In this document: positions 1-4,047 of the stretch, in pieces
How positions within the stretch are numbered: position 1 is the stretch's first letter
How the letters are laid out: each line of letters opens with the position of its first letter
Origin: a bacterium
GTDB taxonomy: Bacteria; UBP18; UBA7526
Assembly (NCBI GenBank): GCA_018903055.1
Contig: JAHIPW010000184.1
Coordinates: 1-6,943, forward strand
Direction: 5' to 3'
Length of the DNA stretch: 6,943 bases
Program-made: the position numbers and the translations under genes
Notes under the pieces: model-generated
The model's database searches: none
Told to the model about the DNA's origin: nothing
Seen by the model: only the letters and a program-made list of their open reading frames with translations

Positions 1-2
1 AA

Positions 3-62
3 GTTAAGAAGCCCAGGTTCTTCTATGCCCGGGTGACGAAGGAAGGAGTGGAAAAGATATAG
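3..62 (+). CDS. C-terminal end of an unrecognised protein (5' end outside window)
   Basis: An open frame enters from the left edge and ends at a TAG at 60-62. It encodes the tail VKKPRFFYARVTKEGVEKI. Of the three forward frames this is the only one open over the first 60 bases; the other two stop within 40 bases. The basic, hydrophobic tail gives no diagnostic motif, so I do not assign a function. The repeat-filled gap starts right after it, which fits the pattern of the other genes here, whose stops are closely followed by repeats. It could be a chance open stretch, but orientation and position agree with a real gene end. Confidence 0.4.
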   Translation, partial: VKKPRFFYARVTKEGVEKI

Positions 63-67
63 ATAGT

Positions 68-215
68 GCAAAATGCCCTTCCAGGATCCCGTAGGGGCAA
101 AATGCCCTTCGCTTTGCTCAGGATACCTCGAAGGATGCAGCGAAGTATCCCGCCCCTCAAGGGATCCCGCAGATCCCTTTTCGGGATCAAGGGAAGAGAA
201 ATCGAGGGGCAAAAT
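68..215. repeat. GC-rich palindromic element
   Basis: The 14-mer GCAAAATGCCCTTC occurs at 68-81 and again at 97-110, and GGGGCAAAAT occurs at 94-103 and 206-215. Nested inverted repeats include AGGGGC (93-98) with GCCCCT (152-157), GGATACCTCG (121-130) with CGAAGTATCC (141-150, one mismatch), and AAGGGATC (159-166) with GATCCCTT (172-179, perfect, 5-base loop). The right arm of the last stem can instead pair with GGGATC at 183-188. This is the look of a REP- or MITE-like dispersed element. I cannot test copy number from one window. Confidence 0.6.
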
Positions 216-224
216 TAGCAATGC

Positions 225-288
225 AAAATGAGAAAATGAGAAAGTGGGAAAGTGGGCAGGTGGGAAAGTGAGAAAGTGGGAAAGTAAT
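225..288. repeat. 8-base-period tandem array, word AAAGTGGG
   Basis: Eight consecutive octamers stay in exact register: AAAATGAG twice, AAAGTGGG twice, CAGGTGGG, AAAGTGAG, AAAGTGGG, and a final AAAGTAAT that grades into the next array. Only substitutions separate the units; there is no insertion or deletion in 64 bases. Confidence 0.9.
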
Positions 289-312
289 CGGTAATCGGTT
301 ATCAGTAATCGG
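285..312. repeat. 7-base-period tandem array, word TAATCGG
   Basis: Four heptamers in perfect register: TAATCGG, TAATCGG, TTATCAG, TAATCGG. The first unit shares bases 285-288 with the last octamer of the preceding array, so one array turns into the other with no spacer. Confidence 0.9.
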
Positions 313-339
313 TGTAACCAAAAAAAGAAGTGCAACAAA

Positions 340-395
340 GGGAAACGGGGAATCGGGGAAAGTGAGAATCGGGGAGACGGTGAAACGGGGATCTG
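340..395. repeat. 8-base-period tandem array, word GGGAAACG
   Basis: Seven octamers in exact register: GGGAAACG, GGGAATCG, GGGAAAGT, GAGAATCG, GGGAGACG, GTGAAACG, GGGATCTG. The last unit already contains the ATCTG word of the following repeats (391-397, 398-404, 408-414, 419-425, 429-435), which are spaced 7, 10, 11 and 10 bases apart. Confidence 0.9.
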
Positions 396-444
396 TGATC
401 TGTGGCCATCTGTAAACAATCTGTGATGATCTGTGGTTAAAAAA

Positions 445-453
445 GGAGAAACG
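445..453 (+). promoter_or_regulatory. Ribosome-binding site that decides the isomerase start
   Basis: GGAG at 445-448 sits five bases before the ATG at 454. The upstream in-frame GTG at 433 lies inside an ATCTGTG repeat copy and has no purine-rich site before it, so the ATG is preferred. Confidence 0.75.
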
Positions 454-1434
454 ATGAAACTAGGAAGAAATTTTACTAACACTTTTGTTCTGGATAAGTT
501 GAGTAAAGAGGATCAAAATAAGGTTTTGAGTGGAGAGTATGACCTCTTTAGTATGAATGCCTTAGGGTTAATTAAGTTCAAAAAGGATATTTCCTCTCAG
601 ATTAAATTGGCCAAGGAGTTTGATCTGGACCATATAGAACTGGATGGCGATGTTCCCAACCCCTATCCAGATTTCAGCAAAGAAGAGAGGAAGAGAGTGA
701 GAGAAGAAGCGAGGAAGGAGGGGATTTCCCTATCCCTTCACCTCTCTTATTCCAATGCTGGTTCAAGCGTCTGTAGTCTTCAGGAGCTGGACAGAAGAAA
801 GGCAGTAGAACTGCAGAAGGTGTATATTGATTTTGCCTCTGATATTGGAGCAAGGTACTTGGTTATGCATCCGGGAAGTGCTCCCTTCTATATGATTTCA
901 GAAATCTATCTGGAAAGATTGGAAAAGGCCCTGGTTAAGACCTTAGTAGAATTAGGGAATTATGCCCAGGAGAGGAATTTACTGCTCCATTTAGAGAATA
1001 ACGTTGCTTTTGATAACATATTTGTTGAACCGGAAAAATGCATTGAGGCAGTTGAAGAAGCAAGGCGGCAGGGTGCAGAGATTTACTTTAACTTCGATAT
1101 CGGCCACTGGTTTACCAGGGCAGATTGTGGGAAGGATGTCCCTGATGAACCAGAGAGGGTAATGGAAAAGATTCCCAAGGAACTGGTAAAGGAACTTCAC
1201 CTCAATGACTATGTCCCTAAAAAAATAACCTTCCACCCCCCGCTACATCTGGAAACCGGGCCCCTGAAGAAAGAAAACCTAAAGAGATATTTTGAAATAG
1301 TGAAGAAACTCGAACCAGAACTTATCGTCCTGGAGACGGCCTATAAGTATCTCGATCAAGTGAAGGATAGGAAAAAGATTCTGGAAGAGGAGACGGCCTA
1401 CATTAAAGAACTAATGCGAAATGCACAGCTTTAA
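454..1434 (+). CDS. Sugar phosphate isomerase/epimerase-like TIM-barrel protein
   Basis: A 326-residue protein of the xylose-isomerase-like TIM-barrel superfamily (sugar phosphate isomerases/epimerases, also related to endonuclease IV). Barrel strands are readable in order: HIELDGD (60-66), LHLSYS (95-100), VMHPGSAPF (137-145), LHLENN (near 181), FNFDIGH (to 218), ELHLND (247-252) and VLETA (about 292-296). Likely divalent-metal ligands are E181, D215, H218, H249 and E294, the usual Glu/Asp/His/Glu set. There is no signal peptide or membrane segment, so it should be cytoplasmic. It is somewhat longer than the common 260-300 residues. The substrate cannot be read: a ketose or inositol derivative is typical of relatives, and an AP-endonuclease role is less likely because its fuller set of zinc-binding His residues is not evident. 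It stands alone between repeat-filled gaps, so neighbours do not suggest a pathway. Confidence 0.85.
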   Translation: MKLGRNFTNTFVLDKLSKEDQNKVLSGEYDLFSMNALGLIKFKKDISSQIKLAKEFDLDHIELDGDVPNPYPDFSKEERKRVREEARKEGISLSLHLSYSNAGSSVCSLQELDRRKAVELQKVYIDFASDIGARYLVMHPGSAPFYMISEIYLERLEKALVKTLVELGNYAQERNLLLHLENNVAFDNIFVEPEKCIEAVEEARRQGAEIYFNFDIGHWFTRADCGKDVPDEPERVMEKIPKELVKELHLNDYVPKKITFHPPLHLETGPLKKENLKRYFEIVKKLEPELIVLETAYKYLDQVKDRKKILEEETAYIKELMRNAQL

Positions 1435-1705
1435 GAAACAACAAGAGAAATCCGAAATTCTAAATCCGAAATCCGAAACAAATCCGAATGTTCAAAATCC
1501 AAATGACCAAAACAAAAACAAAAGATTTTTCCGTTTTGAAATTTGAGATTTGAATTTACCCCATTAGAATATCTTCGATTTCTAACGGGGCGGGGATATT
1601 GCCTGCCCCGTAGCTCCCGACTTGTCGGGATGGTATGGGGTTTAGTATTTCGATATTAGGATTTAGTATTTAACACCTTTGGAATTTCCCCGATAGGGGT
1701 TTACT
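1435..1705. repeat. 271-base gap made of AATCCGAA words and three hairpins
   Basis: The word AATCCGAA occurs at 1449, 1463, 1470 and 1481, with AATCCAAA at 1496. Bases 1491-1513 and 1533-1554 form an imperfect inverted repeat (about 19 of 23 positions). CCCCATTAGAA (1559-1569) pairs with TTCTAACGGGG (1580-1590) with one mismatch. A compound hairpin occupies 1606-1640. A weaker 7-base-period stretch (TTTAGTA, TTTCGAT, ATTAGGA, TTTAGTA, TTTAACA) fills 1641-1675. From memory, AATCCGAA-type stretches are dispersed in many uncultivated bacterial genomes. No gene is seen. Confidence 0.75.
1606..1640 (+). other. Strong compound hairpin without a T tract
   Basis: The outer stem is CCCCGTA (1606-1612) with TATGGGG (1634-1640), including one G-T pair. 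The inner stem is TCCCGAC (1615-1621) with GTCGGGA (1624-1630), perfect with a 2-base loop (or 6 pairs with a CTTG loop). No run of T follows, so it is a poor intrinsic terminator. It may be a repeat hairpin or an mRNA-stabilising end for the upstream gene. Confidence 0.65.
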
Positions 1706-2305
1706 ATGACTAAGAAAACGAAAGAGAAGATCATCTGTGTCATCGATACCGAGACCACGGGGAGAAGGCAGGATGGGGGGGAGATCATCGAACTGGGAGC
1801 GGTGAAGTATTCCTATAAGAGTGGAAAGGCCAAAATCTTGGGAAGGTTCTTCGGGCGTATCAGGCCCAGGACAGATTACTTTAACCCTCAGGCCTTAGCC
1901 GTGAATAGGATAGATCCGGTTACTTTAAAAAATAAACCACTTATAGAAGAGATCTTTCCCGAATTTTTAAACTTTATAAAGGGAAGCATCCTGGTCGTCC
2001 ATCGGGCGGGATTCGATGTCGACTTCATCCGGGCGGCGATAAAGGAGTGTAAACTCCCAGTGCCCAATAACTGGGTTTGTGATACAGCAAAGATGGGGAG
2101 TATGCTCTTCAAGAAGAGAAACCTACACTTAGAGGACATGCTGAGAGAATTCAGAATAAAAAGGCCCTTTGGGAGACATAAGTCTTGGATCGACTGTGTC
2201 TGTACCGGGAAACTCTTCTTCAAGATGGCCCGGGGCTATAAACTTTCCGAACTCAGGGCGGAAAGGTTCAAGGAAGTAAAATTCAGGAAGAAGTATGATT
2301 ATTAA
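1706..2305 (+). CDS. DnaQ-like 3'-5' exonuclease (DEDDh family)
   Basis: A 199-residue stand-alone exonuclease domain related to the proofreading epsilon subunit of DNA polymerase III and to the PolC exonuclease domain. ExoI is VIDTETTG, giving D14 and E16. ExoII is VVHRAGFDVDFI, giving D104. ExoIII is HKSWID, giving H158 and D163 with the correct five-residue spacing. The complete D-E-D-H-D set supports an active two-metal nuclease removing nucleotides from 3' ends. The insertion FGRIRPRTDYFNPQALAVNRI matches the family's link between the first strands and the ExoII helix. The C-terminus is short and basic, with no polymerase, helicase or clamp-binding region. ATG 1706 is preceded by GGGG (1696-1699), six bases away. 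Whether it proofreads for the replicative polymerase or works in repair cannot be told; no polymerase gene is nearby. Confidence 0.88.
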   Translation: MTKKTKEKIICVIDTETTGRRQDGGEIIELGAVKYSYKSGKAKILGRFFGRIRPRTDYFNPQALAVNRIDPVTLKNKPLIEEIFPEFLNFIKGSILVVHRAGFDVDFIRAAIKECKLPVPNNWVCDTAKMGSMLFKKRNLHLEDMLREFRIKRPFGRHKSWIDCVCTGKLFFKMARGYKLSELRAERFKEVKFRKKYDY

Positions 2306-2499
2306 ATCGTATCAAAATTTGAGTAATCACACGGATGGGCACAGATTAAAAGATACGGATTAGCACTGATGCTCATTGCTAAATCCGTGTCAATGCTTAA
2401 TTATTTATGCTCTCTAGGATGCCAACGAAGTGCATCCTGTAATCAGTTTAGTTAATCCGTGCTAATCTGTGAAGATTGCCGAGCGAAGTGAGGCTTATC
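2306..2499. repeat. Gap built from ATCCGTGCTAATCTGTG words in both orientations
   Basis: Forward-type words occur at 2330-2347 (CACGGATGGGCACAGATT) and 2355-2366 (ACGGATTAGCAC). Inverted words occur at 2378-2390 and at 2452-2471. ACGGATTAGCA (2355-2365) pairs with TGCTAAATCCGT (2378-2389) with one bulge, and AGGATGC (2416-2422) pairs perfectly with GCATCCT (2432-2438). A GC-rich word GCCGAGCGAAGTGAGGC closes it at 2478-2494 and reaches the start of the next gene. A weak promoter-like pair, TTGCTA (2376-2381) and AATTAT (2399-2404) with a 17-base spacer, is present, but each box matches only four of six positions. Confidence 0.7.
2488..2499 (+). promoter_or_regulatory. Candidate ribosome-binding site for the P-loop kinase gene
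   Basis: GTGAGG at 2488-2493 lies six bases before the TTG at 2500. The earlier in-frame TTG (2476) and GTG (2488) have no comparable site. This site is itself part of the repeat word GCCGAGCGAAGTGAGGC. Confidence 0.45.
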
Positions 2500-3147
2500 T
2501 TGTATCCCTTTATCTTTCTCTTGGGTCGCCCAGGATGTGGGAAGAGCGTAATCTACGAGATGCTCACTGAGAGACTAAAAAGAAGAAAAGTGGCCAAAGA
2601 ATTTATAAGAATAGACGACTTTCCTATCTTAAAAGAACTCTTTGATAAGGATGTTCATTTCAAGAGGCATCGGAGAAAGGCCGGTGGTTTTGAGGTCACT
2701 GACTGGAGCATTGTGGATGAGGTATTGAAGATAGTGAATGATAGAATAATAAAGTTAGAGAAAAAAAATAGGATCATTTTCATTGAGTTTGCCAGGAATA
2801 ACTATCTTCAGGCATTAAAGAATTTCACCCCAGAAGTTTTAGAAAAATCTCTTATCCTTTATATCTTCGCCCCCTACCAGGTCTGTTATGAGAGGAATAT
2901 CAAGAGGTTTCAAGAGAAGGAGGGAGAGGATCTGGACAGTCACATCGTTCCTCCCGATCTCATGGAGTCCTACTATAAAGAGGATGACTTTGAAGAACTC
3001 CTTTTAGAGTCTGAAGAGAGACTTAAAGGGGCTTCTCCTGCTCCCTTGATAGTCATTGATAGCCGAAAGACAGGAAAGGTAGAGTTAAGGCCAGAGGTAG
3101 AGAAGGCAGCCAGGGCCCTGGAGGAGAGAATAAAAGACAGAAGTTAA
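2500..3147 (+). CDS. P-loop kinase / NTPase, adenylate-kinase-like, substrate unknown
   Basis: A protein of 215 residues from the TTG at 2500. The frame stays open from 2476 (223 residues), but the first eight codons there come from a repeat word. The start MYPFIFLLGRPGCGKS puts a beta strand and Walker A (GRPGCGKS, residues 9-16) at the N-terminus, as in nucleoside monophosphate kinases and zeta-toxin-like kinases. IRIDDFP (about 36-42) could be a substrate-side strand. RIIFIEFAR (91-99) looks like a Walker B strand with E96. CYERNIKRFQEK (129-140) resembles the arginine-bearing lid helix of such kinases. LIVIDSR (about 182-188) fits a last core strand. It is probably cytoplasmic. I do not recognise a specific family. 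A nucleotide kinase, a phosphotransferase or a regulatory NTPase all remain possible. The neighbours give no guidance. Confidence 0.7.
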   Translation: MYPFIFLLGRPGCGKSVIYEMLTERLKRRKVAKEFIRIDDFPILKELFDKDVHFKRHRRKAGGFEVTDWSIVDEVLKIVNDRIIKLEKKNRIIFIEFARNNYLQALKNFTPEVLEKSLILYIFAPYQVCYERNIKRFQEKEGEDLDSHIVPPDLMESYYKEDDFEELLLESEERLKGASPAPLIVIDSRKTGKVELRPEVEKAARALEERIKDRS

Positions 3148-3190
3148 TATCGGTTAAAAACGGTTAACAACGGTTAAAATCGGTTGGGTA
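3141..3190. repeat. 10-base-period tandem array, word CGGTTAAAAA
   Basis: Five decamers in exact register: AAGTTAATAT, CGGTTAAAAA, CGGTTAACAA, CGGTTAAAAT, CGGTTGGGTA. The first unit overlaps the last codons of the kinase gene and contains its TAA stop (3145-3147). Confidence 0.9.
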
Positions 3191-3423
3191 TAAGGAATCG
3201 GCAGAAGAGGGAAATCAGTTGTTGGAAAACGGAAATCGGTAGAGAAAACGGAGAACAGAAAAATGGAAAAACCCTGATTTCGGATTTCCGATTTCGCTAC
3301 TGTTTTCAGATTTCGGTCAACTGTTTTCTGATTCCAGTAGAGTAAAGACAATTACAGCAACTGATATTAACTGATTTTAACTGCTATTAACTGTTGATAA
3401 CTTTTTATCTATGGGGGTGTTAG
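3148..3423. repeat. 276-base gap forming one long imperfect inverted repeat
   Basis: The left end is the CGGTTAA decamer array (3141-3190) and the right end its inverted counterpart, the AACTG decamer array (3359-3408). Between them, left-arm words GGAATCGG, GAAAACGG and GAAATCGG recur inverted in the right arm as GGAATCAG, GAAAACAG and GAAATCTG (read on the minus strand). CGG on the left faces CTG on the right, which as RNA gives G-U pairs. The reverse complement of the right array aligns with the left array over about 30 bases, with mostly wobble-type differences. No gene is supported inside. Confidence 0.75.
3359..3408. repeat. 10-base-period tandem array, word AACTGATATT
   Basis: Five decamers in register: AACTGATATT, AACTGATTTT, AACTGCTATT, AACTGTTGAT, AACTTTTTAT. 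It ends just before the GGGGGTG ribosome-binding site of the DUF3006-like gene. Its reverse complement, CAGTTAAAATCAGTT, differs from the left array's CGGTTAAAATCGGTT at two positions only. Confidence 0.9.
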
Positions 3424-3642
3424 ATGAGAGGAGTAATTGATAGAATTGAGGAAGGAATTGCGGTCATCGAACTTGAGGATAGGTCTCAGATTTTTTTCCC
3501 TGCCAAGAATCTTCCCAAGGGAGCGGGAGAGGGGAGTGTTTTGATGATTGATATTACTTACGATGCCCAAGCAACCAGGAGACAGAGAGAGAAGATCAAG
3601 AGGCTCCAGGAGAAACTATTAAAGAGGTCCCGTGGTCGGTAG
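3424..3642 (+). CDS. Small DUF3006-like protein
   Basis: A 72-residue protein. The N-terminal part MRGVIDRIEEGIAVIELED, followed by FFPAKNLPKGAGEGSVLMIDI, matches the layout I know for DUF3006: a small beta-barrel-like domain with an IDRxE..AV opening and an LP-[KR]-G-x-x-EG-x-V turn. The last third (about 50-72), beginning DAQATRRQREKIKRLQEKL, is a highly basic helix. There are no cysteines, signal peptide or membrane segment. The family's function is unknown; small size and a basic tail would allow nucleic-acid or ribosome binding, but that is a guess. ATG 3424 follows GGGGGTG (3413-3419). The TAG stop (3640-3642) is made of repeat sequence, and the final Gly-Arg codons belong to the first unit of the downstream heptamer array, so the original C-terminus may have been altered. 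Confidence 0.8.
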   Translation: MRGVIDRIEEGIAVIELEDRSQIFFPAKNLPKGAGEGSVLMIDITYDAQATRRQREKIKRLQEKLLKRSRGR

Positions 3643-3675
3643 TCAATAGTCAGTAGTCGGTAGTCAATAGTCAAA
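3634..3675. repeat. 7-base-period tandem array, word AGTC(A/G)(A/G)T
   Basis: Six heptamers in perfect register: GGTCGGT, AGTCAAT, AGTCAGT, AGTCGGT, AGTCAAT, AGTCAAA. It begins inside the last two sense codons of the DUF3006-like gene and supplies its stop codon. Confidence 0.9.
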
Positions 3676-3750
3676 GGGTCAAGTGTTTGAAAAAGAACTC
3701 ACTAAAATCAGAAGTCCAGTGTTACCTATATGGTCAGCCAGCACATTAAC

Positions 3751-3779
3751 TTGACAAATTTAGATAAATATGCTACCAT
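3751..3779 (+). promoter_or_regulatory. Sigma-70-type promoter upstream of pilB
   Basis: A consensus -35 box TTGACA (3751-3756), a 17-base spacer and TACCAT (3774-3779, four of six matches to TATAAT). The surroundings are AT-rich, and it lies in the only non-repetitive part of this gap. Transcription would start near 3786, just before the heptamer array. A second TTGACA (3791-3796) has no acceptable -10 box. Confidence 0.6.
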
Positions 3780-3796
3780 AAAAACAAAAGTTGACA

Positions 3797-3923
3797 GGCT
3801 ACAGGTTACAGGCTACAGGCTACAGGCTTGTGGCCTGCGGCTTGTGGCTTGAAGCCTGCGGCTTGCGACCTGCAGCTTGAGGCCTGTAAGTTTGAAGCCT
3901 GAGGCTTGCGACTTGCACCCTGA
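3797..3923. repeat. 7-base-period tandem array of 18 units, word GGCTTGC/GGCTACA
   Basis: Thirteen heptamers run in strict register from 3797 to 3887 (GGCTACA, GGTTACA, GGCTACA twice, GGCTTGT, GGCCTGC and so on). One extra base at 3888 is followed by five more units from 3889 to 3923 (AGTTTGA, AGCCTGA, GGCTTGC, GACTTGC, ACCCTGA). The unit consensus is purine-purine-C-Y-T-N-N. Early units end in ACA and later ones in TGN, so the word drifts along the array. Confidence 0.92.
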
Positions 3924-3981
3924 AATTTAGGAGAAATTTCGGGTACTTTAGTCCCTGAAATTGCCAATGCAATTTCTAGGG
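3918..3981 (+). other. Two tandem related hairpins in the pilB leader
   Basis: Hairpin 1: CCC (3918-3920) and GAAATTT (3922-3928) pair with AAATTTC (3934-3940) and GGG (3941-3943), with a single T bulge and an AGGAG loop. Hairpin 2: CCCT (3953-3956) and GAAATTG (3957-3963) pair with CAATTTC (3970-3976) and AGGG (3978-3981), with a T bulge on the other arm and a CCAATG loop. Both start with CCCTGAAATT, exactly 35 bases apart. Neither is followed by a T run. They could be a duplicated repeat hairpin or a leader regulatory structure. Confidence 0.6.
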
Positions 3982-3995
3982 GAGGCCTGAAGCAT

Positions 3996-4027
3996 ACTTT
4001 ATTACTTATCAACTTATTAACTGATTC
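3996..4027. repeat. 8-base-period tandem array, word ACTTATTA
   Basis: Four octamers in register: ACTTTATT, ACTTATCA, ACTTATTA, ACTGATTC. It ends eight bases before the AGGAG of pilB. Confidence 0.75.
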
Positions 4028-4033
4028 AAATTT

Positions 4034-4047
4034 TAAGGAGTGATTAA
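4034..4047 (+). promoter_or_regulatory. Ribosome-binding site deciding the TTG start of pilB
   Basis: AAGGAG at 4035-4040 is followed by TGATTAA and then TTG at 4048, a seven-base spacing. No in-frame ATG or GTG lies near, and the MshEN-type N-terminal domain begins within a few residues of this start. Confidence 0.8.

Larger units (their letters stand above)
63..453. other. 391-base intergenic gap: GC-rich hairpin element, then four word arrays
   Basis: No credible gene lies here. Bases 68-215 are a GC-rich, palindrome-dense element. Bases 225-288 are an 8-base-period array, 285-312 a 7-base-period array, 340-395 a second 8-base-period array, and 391-435 hold five copies of ATCTGTG/ATCTGTA. 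The last copies run into the spurious GTG at 433 and stop just before the ribosome-binding site of the isomerase gene. I see no clear promoter with both boxes. Confidence 0.85.
3643..4047. other. 405-base gap: probable pilB promoter and structured leader
   Basis: In order: the end of the AGTCAAT heptamer array (to 3675); about 75 bases with no recognisable feature (3676-3750); a sigma-70-like promoter (3751-3779); an 18-unit heptamer array (3797-3923); two similar hairpins (3918-3943 and 3953-3981); an 8-base-period array (3996-4027); and the pilB ribosome-binding site (4035-4040). If the promoter is real, the pilB leader is roughly 260 bases. Confidence 0.75.

Noticed and set aside
159-182. 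Intrinsic terminator for the gene ending at 62
   Set aside because: The AAGGGATC/GATCCCTT stem is followed by only two further T residues and sits inside a repeat element with alternative pairings.
225-435. CRISPR array
   Set aside because: Units are 7-8 bases with no unique spacers and no cas genes nearby; these are simple phased tandem repeats.
433-453. GTG start for the isomerase gene, adding seven residues
   Set aside because: The GTG belongs to an ATCTGTG repeat copy and has no ribosome-binding site, while the ATG at 454 has GGAG at the right distance.
1606-1640. Intrinsic terminator after the isomerase gene
   Set aside because: The stem is strong, but no T-rich tract follows and it lies about 170 bases past the stop codon.
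2326-2471. Insertion sequence or transposon remnant
   Set aside because: Inverted words are present but imperfect and interspersed, with no transposase fragment and no visible target-site duplication.
3154-3351. Minus-strand open frame of 65 codons in the palindromic gap
   Set aside because: It consists of inverted-repeat words only, with repeated FRFPTTDF-type sequence, and no homologous look.
3791-3819. Second promoter with TTGACA at 3791
   Set aside because: At 17 bases spacing the -10 position reads TACAGG, inside the heptamer array, a poor match.
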